Source of the DNA: CAUZIR01 sp034421295
Lineage (GTDB): Bacteria > Chloroflexota > Dehalococcoidia > Lucifugimonadales > UBA2962
DNA length: 64,000 bases
Reading direction: 5' to 3'
NCBI GenBank assembly: GCA_034421295.1
Contig: DAOUKM010000019.1
Span: 62,001 to 126,000, forward strand
Positions 1 through 9,035 of this stretch are shown here, in pieces (position 1 is the stretch's first letter; each line of letters starts with the position of its first letter). Made by a program: the position numbers and the translations under genes. The notes beneath the pieces were generated by a model. That model was not told the origin of the DNA. It saw only the letters and a list, made by a program, of their open reading frames with translations, and made no database searches.

Positions 1-1
1 T

Positions 2-913
2 ATGCTCGGGCGCGGCGCGGCCACCGTCGCCCTGGCCGATCTGTCGATAGAGGTCCCGCAGGGCGTCGTATTCGGCCTGCTGGGCCCGAACGGTGCCGGC
101 AAGACCACCACGGTAAGGGTACTTGCGACCCTGCTCACACCGACCTCCGGCAGGGCCGAGGTGCTTGGCCACGACGTCGTAACCGAGGCCACCCGCGTGC
201 GGCGCGAAATCGGCCTGGTTCTCGGCGGTGAGCGTGGCCTGTACGGGCGATTGACCGGACTGGAGAATCTGCGCTATTTCGCATCACTGGGACATCTGGG
301 AGGGCTCGACGGCCGTCGGGCGGCCAATAAAGTGCTGGACCGAGTCGGCCTGTCGGACGCGGCCGACGTCAGGGTAGAGCGATACTCGCGCGGGATGAAA
401 CAACGGCTCCACGTGGCCCGCGGAATACTGGCCAGCCCGAAGGTGCTGTTCCTGGACGAGCCCACCATCGGCATCGACCCGATCGGCGCTCAGGAGATAA
501 GGCGGATAGTGCCAGAACTGGCGGCAGAAGGGGTCACCGTGCTTTTGACAACTCACTACATGTTCGAGGCGGATTCACTCTGCGACCGGCTCGCTCTGAT
601 AGACCGAGGTAGGCTGGTGGCCCTGGGGACCCCGAATGAGATAAAGCGCGAGTTCAGCAACGTCCGGGTGCTCGAGGTGACGCTACGGGAGGCAAGGGCC
701 GGACTCTCCGCACGCATCGAGGCCATATCCGGAGTAGAGCGGGTCGACGTCTCCATGGACGGGCTTCAGCAAAGGCTCACCGCTACCGTGGTTGCCGGCA
801 CGGAGGAGCGGGCCGCATCAGAGATAGGTGTCCTTGTCGGAGAGGGCGTACTGGAGACCCTGGTCACCCGTGACCCGACTCTCGAGGAGGCGTACCTGAG
901 CATCCTGAGCTAG
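2..913 (+). CDS. ABC transporter ATP-binding protein (5' end cut by window edge)
   Basis: Cytoplasmic ATPase subunit of an ABC-2-type exporter. Counting from the first Met, Walker A (GPNGAGKTT) is at residues 28-36, the signature YSRGMKQ starts at 128, Walker B with DEPT starts near 150, and the switch His is at 185. The segment that normally carries the Q-loop reads GLVLGGERGLYGRLTG, a form common in drug/ABC-2 type ATPases. A C-terminal domain of about 80 residues follows the nucleotide-binding domain. Family members normally have 10-20 residues before the point where this frame opens, so the ATG at base 2 is probably internal and the true start lies outside the window. No permease follows, so the partner is presumably upstream. 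Confidence 0.88.
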   Translation: MLGRGAATVALADLSIEVPQGVVFGLLGPNGAGKTTTVRVLATLLTPTSGRAEVLGHDVVTEATRVRREIGLVLGGERGLYGRLTGLENLRYFASLGHLGGLDGRRAANKVLDRVGLSDAADVRVERYSRGMKQRLHVARGILASPKVLFLDEPTIGIDPIGAQEIRRIVPELAAEGVTVLLTTHYMFEADSLCDRLALIDRGRLVALGTPNEIKREFSNVRVLEVTLREARAGLSARIEAISGVERVDVSMDGLQQRLTATVVAGTEERAASEIGVLVGEGVLETLVTRDPTLEEAYLSILS

Positions 914-963
914 GGAGGTGCCGCCCGGCTCCCGACGAATGTATACGGCCTCAGAAATCCGCC

Positions 964-2403
964 ATGAGCAATAGTCCAGACGATCACGCACAGGATGAGC
1001 AGCGGGCAATTCTGTGCCCGACCTGCCTTCATGCGAATCCCCCGGGAAGGGATCGCTGCGACAGCTGCATACGGGTTCTCGCAGGCATCGAGCCCGTACC
1101 GCCCTCCGTGGTACGCGAGGTCCACGCCGAGCGGCGGCGGCGGCGGCGAAGGCGCCTGCTCATCCGGCTGGGAGCACTGGCCGCGGTGCTGGCCGGCCTC
1201 GCGGCCTGGCAGGCTTTCGAATTCTACGGATTCGTGCGCTTTATCGGTGCACCGGTGACCCGGGTAAGCGCGGCCCCGATCTCCGAAGAGTCCATGGACT
1301 GGCCCATGTACCAGAGGGACCCGCGGCACAGCGGCTACCATCCCCTGGGCGATCTGACCCCCGCCGGGGAGGTGATCTGGAGCTTTGACATGGGCACCGA
1401 GGTCACAACCTCCCCCGCGGTCGTCGGCGGAACCGTCTACCTGGGGGCGGGCCTCCGGGGCGTGGTCGCCCTCGATGCACAGACGGGCGACCTGCTCTGG
1501 CAGTTCCCCGTCTTGGGAGTGATGGAGACCAGCGTGGCGGTCGCCGGAGACAAGGTGTTCGCCGGCCTTCGCGACGGCCGGATCGTGGCGCTCGACCGAC
1601 ACACCGGAGAGCTCGCCTGGGAGGTTCAGACAGGCAACAAGGTCTTTTCTTCTCCGGCCATCCTGGACGGCATAGTCTACGTCGGCTCCGGCGACTCTTT
1701 CCTGTACGTCATAGACGCCGAGACCGGGATCGTTCGCTGGAAGTTCGATGCTGGCGACTCGATCGTGGCCGCCCCCGCGGTGACCGAGGAGGTCCTCGCC
1801 TTTACCGCGCAGGACCGCAAGCTATACATCGTCGAGACATTCTCCGGAAAACTACGCTTCGATTACCGGCTCGATTACGTTGGCGGGGCGCCCAGCATCC
1901 GGGGCGGCCGTGTGTACCTGGGCGACGAGGCGGGTATCCTGCGATCCGTTGACTGGCACCAGCGAACGCTCCCGTTCGAAAGGGCGTTTGCCAGGCTGAG
2001 GTTCTACGGCTGGTGGTACGGGCTGGCCTCGCTCGACCACCAGAAGGGTTTCGTCTGGGGGTTTTCGCCACCCGGCGCGCCGCCCTTGGGCACGGCGGTG
2101 GCCACAGACGAGCTGGTCTACGTTCCCGCAAGAACCGGCCGTCTCTACGCCGTCGACGTGGCTACCGGCGAGGAGGTCTGGAGCTTTCGAACCGCCGGAC
2201 GCCTGGACGGAGCGCCCGCGGTGATCGGGGACACCGTGGTGATCGGGGACACGCAGGGGCGCATATACGGTCTAAGGGGTGAGACCGGGAAACAGCTCTG
2301 GGAGGTGAGGGGACTGGGCGGCCCGATCACATCGTCCCCTGTCATCGCCGGCGACGCAATCTACGTGACTACCGGGCAGGGCCGGCTCCTTGCCATCCGC
2401 TGA
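964..2403 (+). CDS. Zinc-ribbon, membrane-anchored PQQ-like beta-propeller protein
   Basis: 479 residues. The N terminus has a four-Cys zinc ribbon (C18, C21, C32, C35), then a run of arginines and one membrane helix at about residues 70-90. The rest is a PQQ-binding-like beta-propeller with repeated blocks of the type VALDAQTGDLLW, VYVGSGD and VYVTTGQGRL. The layout suggests a cytoplasmic zinc ribbon, one membrane anchor and an extracytoplasmic propeller. Such propellers occur in quinoproteins and in BamB-like scaffolds. No catalytic signature of a quinoprotein dehydrogenase was recognised, so an enzymatic role is not claimed. The next gene, a peptide-binding lipoprotein, overlaps its 3' end by 14 bases, so the two are probably cotranscribed. 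Confidence 0.8.
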   Translation: MSNSPDDHAQDEQRAILCPTCLHANPPGRDRCDSCIRVLAGIEPVPPSVVREVHAERRRRRRRRLLIRLGALAAVLAGLAAWQAFEFYGFVRFIGAPVTRVSAAPISEESMDWPMYQRDPRHSGYHPLGDLTPAGEVIWSFDMGTEVTTSPAVVGGTVYLGAGLRGVVALDAQTGDLLWQFPVLGVMETSVAVAGDKVFAGLRDGRIVALDRHTGELAWEVQTGNKVFSSPAILDGIVYVGSGDSFLYVIDAETGIVRWKFDAGDSIVAAPAVTEEVLAFTAQDRKLYIVETFSGKLRFDYRLDYVGGAPSIRGGRVYLGDEAGILRSVDWHQRTLPFERAFARLRFYGWWYGLASLDHQKGFVWGFSPPGAPPLGTAVATDELVYVPARTGRLYAVDVATGEEVWSFRTAGRLDGAPAVIGDTVVIGDTQGRIYGLRGETGKQLWEVRGLGGPITSSPVIAGDAIYVTTGQGRLLAIR

Positions 2404-4126
2404 TCAGTTAACGGGTACGACCCTGAGGTTGGCGCTGTCGGCTGCCGTTGCCCTTGCCGCCCTGGCACTTGCCGTCGCATGTTCGCAGGAAGCGGTGACG
2501 CCGCCCTTCGGCCCGGAGGACTTCGGGGCAGATTCCGGGGACCTGCCGCCGCTGAAGGGACCAGACCGGGACGGCATCCAGCTGGAGGTCATAGTGTTTA
2601 CCAGTCCCACTCCGGCTCCACCGGGCGAACCGCGCTTTGGCGGCAGTCTCAGGGTGGCCTGGACCGGCCCTGTGATCCGGTTGGACCCGGTGACAACGGG
2701 ATTCGATACCTTTGCCAGCGAGTACCACTCGGCCGCCGTGGGTTCGCACCTGTTCGAATCCCTATTCCGATGGGACGAGAACGGTGCGGCCCAGCCCTCC
2801 CTGGTAGACAGATGGTCGATGTCAGCGGACGGCCTCCAGTTCTCGTTCGACCTTCGGGGGGACATCACCTTCCACGATTCCTCACCGTTGACCGCCGAAG
2901 ATGCCCGCCTGTCCCTGGACCGCTGGAAGAGCACAGGCTCAACCCAGGCATCCCTGGTGCGCAAGTTCACTCCTAGCTCGTGGCTGGAGACCCCCGACGA
3001 AACCACCCTAGTTGCCTCACTTCAGGAGCCGCTGCCCAGCTTCATAGATCTGCTGAGCCAGCCCTATCTGACCCCTTACGTGATGCCCCGTTCCCATGCA
3101 TTCAGACAGGCCAGACGCCCGGTCAAGGATCTCGTGGGTACAGGGCCATACGCCTTTGCGGCCTGGCGGCCCGGCGAGAGCGTCACGATAGAGCGGTTCC
3201 GCGACTACGTGGCCCGGCCCGGGCCGTCCAGCGGTTACACAGGCGAGCAGACGGCCTGGATAGAACGAATCTCCTGGATAGACGTAAATGACCCGGGCCT
3301 TCAGATCGCCGCGCTGCTGGCAGGCGACGTTGATGTAGTGGACGGTGCCGATCTCTCCGCTTATGGACGGCTCAGCGATGACCCTTCGATTCGGGTACTT
3401 CGCGGCCTGCCCGGCAACCGATCCCTGGTATATCTCAACCCGGCCAGCTCCGTCTTCCAGAAAACCCAGGTGCGGCTTGCGGCGCAGGCCGCCATCGACG
3501 TCGCGGCTGCCATGGGAGCGATGGGCGACAGCGAGATCTGGTCTCTGTGTCCCGCCGTCTACTGGTGCGACGGCCCGCTCGACGTACGCGACGGCGAAGA
3601 GCTGTACGGGGGCTCAGGACCCGGCGCGGCCGCTGAATTGCTCGCCGGCTCGGACTACGGAGGGGAGACCGTCATCGTTCTGGGCGCGTCGGACTTCGCC
3701 TGGACCGCGCCGCTCGTGCCCGTAGTGGCGGACGCTCTTCGATCCGCAGGATTTGTGGTCGAGCCGATGGCAACGGACTACCTGACCTATGGAGGGCTCC
3801 TGCGAAGATCGTTCAACTACACCGCCCTTATCGGCTGGTACGGCCACTGGGTCGGTGGCTCACCGCTGTCCGACCCCACACTGAGTTCCACGGGCAGGCT
3901 CGTAGCCGAACATGAAGAGCTCATCGAGCTGCGCAACCGCTACGCCCTTGAGCCAGACGCCGCGCGCCGCCTGGAGATCGTGCGCGACATTAACAGGCTC
4001 AGGTTCGAACAGGCGACATCGGTGCTTTTGGGCACCTTCGAGCACCTCTTGCCGGCGACCAGGGACCTGAAGGGAGTGGGCCTGTTCGCCCTGCCCTATT
4101 ATGCGAACGCCTGGCTGGAACGCTAG
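2390..4126 (+). CDS. ABC transporter substrate-binding lipoprotein, family 5 (peptide type)
   Basis: 578 residues with a TTG start. A hydrophobic signal segment ends in the lipobox LAVAC with the lipidated Cys at residue 31, so it should be a lipoprotein. The body has family 5 extracellular solute-binding features: GGSLRVAW near the start of the mature domain, the block LVDRWSMSADGLQFSFDLR, then TFHDSSPLTAEDARLSLDRW. Homologues bind oligopeptides, nickel or other solutes for DppBC/OppBC-type permeases. None of those permease genes is nearby, so the ligand is unknown. A second in-frame TTG at 2429 is an alternative start that would still leave a signal peptide. Its stop codon overlaps the convergent DUF4395 gene in a shared CTAG. 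Confidence 0.85.
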   Translation: MPSADQLTGTTLRLALSAAVALAALALAVACSQEAVTPPFGPEDFGADSGDLPPLKGPDRDGIQLEVIVFTSPTPAPPGEPRFGGSLRVAWTGPVIRLDPVTTGFDTFASEYHSAAVGSHLFESLFRWDENGAAQPSLVDRWSMSADGLQFSFDLRGDITFHDSSPLTAEDARLSLDRWKSTGSTQASLVRKFTPSSWLETPDETTLVASLQEPLPSFIDLLSQPYLTPYVMPRSHAFRQARRPVKDLVGTGPYAFAAWRPGESVTIERFRDYVARPGPSSGYTGEQTAWIERISWIDVNDPGLQIAALLAGDVDVVDGADLSAYGRLSDDPSIRVLRGLPGNRSLVYLNPASSVFQKTQVRLAAQAAIDVAAAMGAMGDSEIWSLCPAVYWCDGPLDVRDGEELYGGSGPGAAAELLAGSDYGGETVIVLGASDFAWTAPLVPVVADALRSAGFVVEPMATDYLTYGGLLRRSFNYTALIGWYGHWVGGSPLSDPTLSSTGRLVAEHEELIELRNRYALEPDAARRLEIVRDINRLRFEQATSVLLGTFEHLLPATRDLKGVGLFALPYYANAWLER

Positions 4127-4635
4127 ACGGCCTCAACCCGTCGGCATGCCTGGCAGACGGATTCCGGAATCGCTCCCCACCGCATGAGCAGGCCAAAGAC
4201 AGAGCACCCGGCGCAGAAGCCGAAGACCGCCTCCAGGGCTGCAAACATGGTCAATGTGCCCAGCACCGCCCGGTATGGCGTAGGGGAATCCACCCCGAAA
4301 TAGAGGGCAACTGCCACGACCGAGAGCAGGAGTCCCACCGACTGGGCAAATCGCTTGGGTGGACCCGGAGTGAGGCGTCCATGCCTGCCGACCAGCGGGA
4401 CGATCACCCGGGTGGCCAACAGACCCATCGGGCTCAGTGTCGGCCCCGTCGCCACACGTGCGGCGAAACCATAGGTGAGCAGCGCCAGCATCCAGAGCTC
4501 ACCGCTGACCAAAGTGGCCAGCGACAGCACGACGACCATCGCCGCCACCCAGCGAGCGGCGACCTCATTGACCGTCTCGGGAAAACCGAAAAGGTCGGCG
4601 AGTGAGACGCCGAGCCCATGCCGGTGCCTTGCCAT
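4123..4635 (-). CDS. DUF4395 domain membrane protein
   Basis: 170 residues with about four membrane helices. It matches the DUF4395 pattern: an N-terminal segment around NEVAARWVAA, a central TM pair, and the C-terminal motif FGFCAGCSVFGLL, whose CxxC is the most conserved part of the family. A second pair of cysteines, CQAC, lies eight residues from the end. The function of the family is unknown; the paired cysteines suggest a redox or metal role (inference). The stop codons of this gene and of the convergent binding-protein gene share the palindrome CTAG at 4123-4126. The start ATG has no clear Shine-Dalgarno sequence. Confidence 0.75.
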   Translation of the reverse strand: MARHRHGLGVSLADLFGFPETVNEVAARWVAAMVVVLSLATLVSGELWMLALLTYGFAARVATGPTLSPMGLLATRVIVPLVGRHGRLTPGPPKRFAQSVGLLLSVVAVALYFGVDSPTPYRAVLGTLTMFAALEAVFGFCAGCSVFGLLMRWGAIPESVCQACRRVEAV

Positions 4636-4764
4636 GCCAAGAGTCTATTTGCGGGTAGAGGCCGGGTCAACAGCCGAATCAAGGTCGGTGAGCCGACGGA
4701 TCGGGCAGGTCTGCTAACCTACCGGCGGGCGGCCTCCGGCATCTCGACTGGCTCGCCCGCACTT

Positions 4765-4779
4765 AGGAGGTCTGGATTG
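4765..4779 (+). promoter_or_regulatory. Strong ribosome binding site deciding a TTG start
   Basis: AGGAGG at 4765-4770, a six-base spacer, then TTG at 4777. This sets the start of the gamma-glutamyltranspeptidase gene 159 bases inside the longest open frame, whose upstream part would run antisense into the start of the DUF4395 gene. Confidence 0.8.
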
Positions 4780-6582
4780 TCAACTGGCCAGCGCAGCTAT
4801 CAGATCGAGCAGGGCAGCGCCTCCCGACCGCGGACCGGGCGTCCGGTCGTGCACGCAACAAGGGGCATAATCTCGTCCGGGCACTACCTGACGTCGATGG
4901 CGGGCATGAGGATGCTGATGTCGGGCGGCAATGCGATTGACGCCATGGTCGCCGCTACCTTCGCCGCCTCCGTAGTAGAGCCCATAGCCTCTTACTCCCT
5001 CGGGGCCGAGAGCGTGTTCATGATCTACGAGGCAAGGTCCGGCGATCTAAAGGCGGTCAGCGGCCAGGGGGTAGCACCGGGAGCGGCCAGCATTGATTTC
5101 TACCGGTCCCAGGGCCTTAAAGAGATCCCGACCGGGCCGGGGAAGCAGGCTCACCTGTCATTCACGGTCCCCGGGGTGACCGACGCACTCGTCTCAATAC
5201 TGGACCGCTACGGGACAAAGGGGCTGGACGAGGTGCTCGCCCCCTCCGTTGAGTACGCGCAGGAAGGAATCCCCAACTACGAATACATGATCGCCGCCCT
5301 GGAAGACGGGTCCGCGAGGGAGCAGTTCGACCACTACCCGCCGGGAGGCTGGGAGGTGTTTTATTCCCATCGTGAGTTACCCGAGACCGGAACGGTCCTG
5401 CGGCAACCAGCCCTGGGAGCCGTGCTCGCGGCAATGGCGAGTGGGGAGCGGGGGGCAGAAGGGGACCGCTCGGCGCGACTTCGCGCCGGCAGGGACGTCT
5501 TCTACCTGGGGGAGGTGGCTGAGCGGATCGTCGGGTGCACCAGGGGCGTGGGCGGGATCCTGTCACCGAGAGACCTTGCGGAGTATTCTTCGAGCATAGA
5601 GGAGCCCGTCAGCACCACTTTCGCCGGGCACCGGATCCACGGCCAGGGACTCTGGACCCAGAGCGCGGTAGCGCTTCAGGCCCTCAACATGCTGGAGCAC
5701 TTCGACCTGGCCTCGATGGGCCATAACTCGACCAGATACATCCACACGGTCGTCGAGGCTCTGAAGCTGGCAATGGCCGATCGGGAGGCCTACTACGGTG
5801 ACCCGGATTTTGCCGCCGTCCCCATCTCAGAGCTGCTATCCAAGGAGTACGGGGCCGAGAGGGCCAGACTCATAGATCCGGACCGCCCGCACGCCGAGCT
5901 GCCGCCCCCCGGCAAGGTGCAGTCCGCCGGCATCGGATTCAGCCCGGTCGACCCCGCCTCCCCGGACAGGGCAGACCTCACACAGGCGGGGCATGCCAGC
6001 ACGGACGGCACGACGCACATCGCCGCACAGGATTCCGAGGGCAACCTCGCCTGTTCGACGCCCTCGGGCGGGTCGTTCGCCAAGTCAGTGTTCTTTCCCG
6101 ATCTCGGGTTCGCCCTGAGCACTCGCATGGAGATGTTCAACTTCGTGCCCGGCCATCCAAACGCGCTGGCACCGGGCAAGAGACCCAGGACGACTCTGAT
6201 CAACTACATCGCGACAAGAGACGGCGTCCCGGTGATGACTTTCGGATGTCCCGGAGGCGATCATCAGGCGCAGGCAAACCTACAGCTCATGCTCAACACC
6301 TTCGTTTTCGGCATGAATCCGCAGGAGGCGATAGAGGCGCCGAGATTCGCCACCGACAGCGTTCCCAACTCCTTCTACCCCCACGTGTACTATCCGGGTC
6401 AGCTATCCGCCGAGGATGCCCTTCCTCAGGAGACCGTCTACGATCTGAAGGTCATGGGTCACCGGGTAGTCCGCGCTACGGTGTGCGGCATGGGCGCCAC
6501 AGTCACGGTCCGCGACCCGGAGACCGGAGTGATGAGCGCGGGCGCGGACCCGAGGCGGGCCTGCTACGCTCTGGGCTGGTGA
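4777..6582 (+). CDS. Gamma-glutamyltranspeptidase family protein
   Basis: 601 residues from the TTG supported by AGGAGG. It belongs to the Ntn-hydrolase GGT family, whose members self-cleave before a Thr and then hydrolyse or transfer gamma-glutamyl or acyl groups. The processing site is visible as DGTTHIAAQD, with the predicted nucleophile Thr at residue 412 (codon 6010-6012). Upstream features such as ATRGIISSGH and SGGNAIDAMVAATFAASVVEP are typical of the large subunit. Downstream, CPGGDHQAQANLQLMLN replaces the more usual GSPGG segment, and the region after the nucleophile (STPSGGSFAKSVFF) is divergent. The true substrate may therefore not be glutathione. No signal peptide is evident. Oxamate-amidohydrolase-like or acylase-like activity is possible. 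Confidence 0.85.
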   Translation: MSTGQRSYQIEQGSASRPRTGRPVVHATRGIISSGHYLTSMAGMRMLMSGGNAIDAMVAATFAASVVEPIASYSLGAESVFMIYEARSGDLKAVSGQGVAPGAASIDFYRSQGLKEIPTGPGKQAHLSFTVPGVTDALVSILDRYGTKGLDEVLAPSVEYAQEGIPNYEYMIAALEDGSAREQFDHYPPGGWEVFYSHRELPETGTVLRQPALGAVLAAMASGERGAEGDRSARLRAGRDVFYLGEVAERIVGCTRGVGGILSPRDLAEYSSSIEEPVSTTFAGHRIHGQGLWTQSAVALQALNMLEHFDLASMGHNSTRYIHTVVEALKLAMADREAYYGDPDFAAVPISELLSKEYGAERARLIDPDRPHAELPPPGKVQSAGIGFSPVDPASPDRADLTQAGHASTDGTTHIAAQDSEGNLACSTPSGGSFAKSVFFPDLGFALSTRMEMFNFVPGHPNALAPGKRPRTTLINYIATRDGVPVMTFGCPGGDHQAQANLQLMLNTFVFGMNPQEAIEAPRFATDSVPNSFYPHVYYPGQLSAEDALPQETVYDLKVMGHRVVRATVCGMGATVTVRDPETGVMSAGADPRRACYALGW

Positions 6583-6748
6583 GGTCAAGGCCTTTCCGCA
6601 ATCGGGCCCCGGGTGGCCTTCCTCATAACGACACTGGCGCCCAGGTCGGGCGCGAGTTCCTCGCTGACGTCGCCCGAAACACCGCGTCAAATCCCTTGTT
6701 CGACCGGGGCCGCACCACTACGATACGGACGACGAGCACTCCGGCCGC

Positions 6749-7789
6749 ATGCGCATCTCCGTCCCTCTCCCTCGCCTCGCATACGTTCGCTGCCACACGC
6801 GAATGACCTCGGGGGCGTTGATTGCGGCTGCGCTTCTGTCCGTGGCTATGGCGGTCGCGGCCTGTGGCTCCGAGGCCCCCTTGCTTGTTTTCACCTCCGA
6901 AAGGGACGGAAACCGGGACATCTACTCGATCGACCTCGGTAACCTCGAGCAGACTAACCTGACCTCCTCCTCACGGCACGAGAGTCTTGCCAGGCTCTCG
7001 CCCGGCAACGACCAGATCGCCTTCATGTCCGAGCGCGGCAGCCGCACCATGATCGAGACCCTGAAGCTATCTGGCGATTCGGTGGACCGCGTTCGGGTCA
7101 GCGAGGGCGACGGGTCACAGTCCGGGCACCGCTGGTCACCCGACGGCTCTCGCATCGCGTACATCGGCGAGGAGGAAGGCAGGCGAACCGTGTTCGCCAA
7201 GACGCTGCCAGACGGACGGCCCACCCGACTGACCTACATTGAGGTCGACGAACTGGGCCCGTGGTCACCGGACGGCAGCGTCCTGCTGTTCGCCGTCCAC
7301 TCAGGGGAGACAAGAGGCATCTACTTGCGCAACCCGGATGGCGTAAACGAGATACGACTCACCGTGGAACGAGACACCCTGCCGGTCTGGTCGCCTGACT
7401 CAAAGCGAATCGCCTTCATCTCCATGAGGAACGACGATCCCGAGATCTACGTCATGAACGCCGACGGATCTGATCAGCGCGCCCTCACGAACAACGATTT
7501 CGCCGAGTCGGACCTCGCATGGTCGCCGGACGGACGGCGGATCGCCTACGTCTCGGACGCCGACGGCAACGCTGAGATCTACACGATCAAGCCCGATGGC
7601 TCAGACAGGATGCGCCTGACGACCAATTCCATACGCGATGTGCAGCCGGTCTGGTCGGCAGACTCGAGCCAGATCGCCTTCGTGTCCTACCTTGACGAGG
7701 ACAGCGAGATCGTGATCATGAACCAGGACGGCACAGGTCAGCAAAGACTCACCAACAACGAGGCCGATGACTTCGAGCCGGACTGGTAA
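6749..7789 (+). CDS. TolB-like WD40/PD40 beta-propeller lipoprotein
   Basis: 346 residues. An N-terminal signal with arginines, then a hydrophobic stretch ending in the lipobox AVAAC (Cys at residue 39), points to an exported lipoprotein. The mature part is a six-bladed PD40/TolB-type propeller with repeated WSPDG or WSPDS motifs and blocks such as IYVMNADGSD and IYTIKPDGSD. Such propellers act as binding scaffolds. No Pal or Tol genes are adjacent, so TolB function is not claimed. The ATG at 6803 is an alternative start, giving 328 residues but losing the basic n-region. No ribosome binding site is clear for either start. The 166 bases upstream contain nothing recognised. Confidence 0.8.
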   Translation: MRISVPLPRLAYVRCHTRMTSGALIAAALLSVAMAVAACGSEAPLLVFTSERDGNRDIYSIDLGNLEQTNLTSSSRHESLARLSPGNDQIAFMSERGSRTMIETLKLSGDSVDRVRVSEGDGSQSGHRWSPDGSRIAYIGEEEGRRTVFAKTLPDGRPTRLTYIEVDELGPWSPDGSVLLFAVHSGETRGIYLRNPDGVNEIRLTVERDTLPVWSPDSKRIAFISMRNDDPEIYVMNADGSDQRALTNNDFAESDLAWSPDGRRIAYVSDADGNAEIYTIKPDGSDRMRLTTNSIRDVQPVWSADSSQIAFVSYLDEDSEIVIMNQDGTGQQRLTNNEADDFEPDW

Positions 7790-7834
7790 TCGGGGCCGCA
7801 CAGCGTCTCGGCCCTACCTCGTCCCTTGACTTCC

Positions 7835-8956
7835 ATGTTCCGGCGCGTCGTCGTGAAGGCGGGTAGCTCCCTGCTGACCCAAGGTGGCGAACGGGTCAAT
7901 GACGGAGTGATCGACTCTCTCGTCTTCCAGATAGCGGACCTGCACTCGCGGGGAATCGAGGTGATCCTGGTCTCCTCGGGTGCGGTCGCAGCGGGACGCA
8001 CCGAGGTAGCCGTACCCAGGGCCGGCTTAGACGTCCCCCTCAAGCAGGTCCTCGCCGCCGTGGGGCAGGGTCTGCTGCTGCACCGGTACAAGCGGGCATT
8101 CGAGAAACACGACATAAGGGTGGCGCAGGCACTGTTGACACGCAGTGACCTTGAGGCGCGGCTCGGATACCTGAACGTGCGAAACACCTTGCTCAAGCTG
8201 CTTGAGCTGAGGGTCGTACCGATAATCAACGAGAACGACGTCGTTAACGTCGAGCGGCTCTCCGCCCGGGCCTTCGGCGACAACGACACGCTTTCTGCGC
8301 TGGTGGCCAATCTGGTGGACGCCGACCTTCTGGTGATGCTCGGGGAGATGAAGGGCCTCTACACGAAAGACCCGTACCTGGACCCCGGGGCGACGCTGAT
8401 ATCCAGCGTCGACCGAATCGACGAGGCCATTCTGTCCATGGGGGGTGAGTCCTTTTCCGTCGACGGTGTGGCCCGAGGGTACGGAGGCATGAACGCCAAG
8501 CTTCAGGCGGCCCGGCTGGTCACGGCCTCGGGCACCGCCGCGGTAATGGCGAGTGGCCTGGAAAAGGACATACTAGTCAGACTTGCCAACGGTGAACGGC
8601 TTGGAACCTACTTCACGGCCACCGGAAACCGGCTGGAGAGCCGCAAGCGATGGATGCTCAGCGGCATCGGATCCAGGGGCGAGGTGATCGTCGACAACGG
8701 CGCTGCGGACGCGGTGGCCTCCCGGAATCGCAGCCTCCTTCCCGCCGGGGTCACCGCCGTTCGGGGAAGTTTCGCCAGAGGTGACGTGGTTGCCATTGTC
8801 GACCCTTCCGGCCGGCGAATAGCCACCGGGATCTGCAACTACGACTCTCAGGAAGTCGAACGCCTAAAGGGTGTCAGATCCAGTCAGATTGCCAAGGTGC
8901 TCGGACACGAGTACGGGGAGGAAATCGTCCATCGGAGCAATCTGGTAAAGCTCTAG
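7835..8956 (+). CDS. proB: Glutamate 5-kinase
   Basis: Phosphorylates L-glutamate to gamma-glutamyl phosphate, the first step of proline synthesis, in the cytoplasm. The amino-acid-kinase domain begins with RRVVVKAGSSLL and includes SSGAVAAGR, INENDVV and FGDNDTLSALVANLV. The MGTGGM-type segment is represented by GYGGMNAKLQAA. A C-terminal PUA domain covers roughly the last 100 residues. The length of 373 residues is normal for ProB with PUA. The ATG at 7835 gives the standard N terminus; a TTG nine bases upstream (7826) is the alternative. No Shine-Dalgarno sequence is seen. It is followed after 79 bases by proA. Confidence 0.96.
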   Translation: MFRRVVVKAGSSLLTQGGERVNDGVIDSLVFQIADLHSRGIEVILVSSGAVAAGRTEVAVPRAGLDVPLKQVLAAVGQGLLLHRYKRAFEKHDIRVAQALLTRSDLEARLGYLNVRNTLLKLLELRVVPIINENDVVNVERLSARAFGDNDTLSALVANLVDADLLVMLGEMKGLYTKDPYLDPGATLISSVDRIDEAILSMGGESFSVDGVARGYGGMNAKLQAARLVTASGTAAVMASGLEKDILVRLANGERLGTYFTATGNRLESRKRWMLSGIGSRGEVIVDNGAADAVASRNRSLLPAGVTAVRGSFARGDVVAIVDPSGRRIATGICNYDSQEVERLKGVRSSQIAKVLGHEYGEEIVHRSNLVKL

Positions 8957-9035
8957 GCCCTGCCCTGCAAGCGGACCACGATTTAGGCGATACTGGGCTG
9001 GTATTACCGGGGCGCTTCCCGAACTGGCTCTGCGA

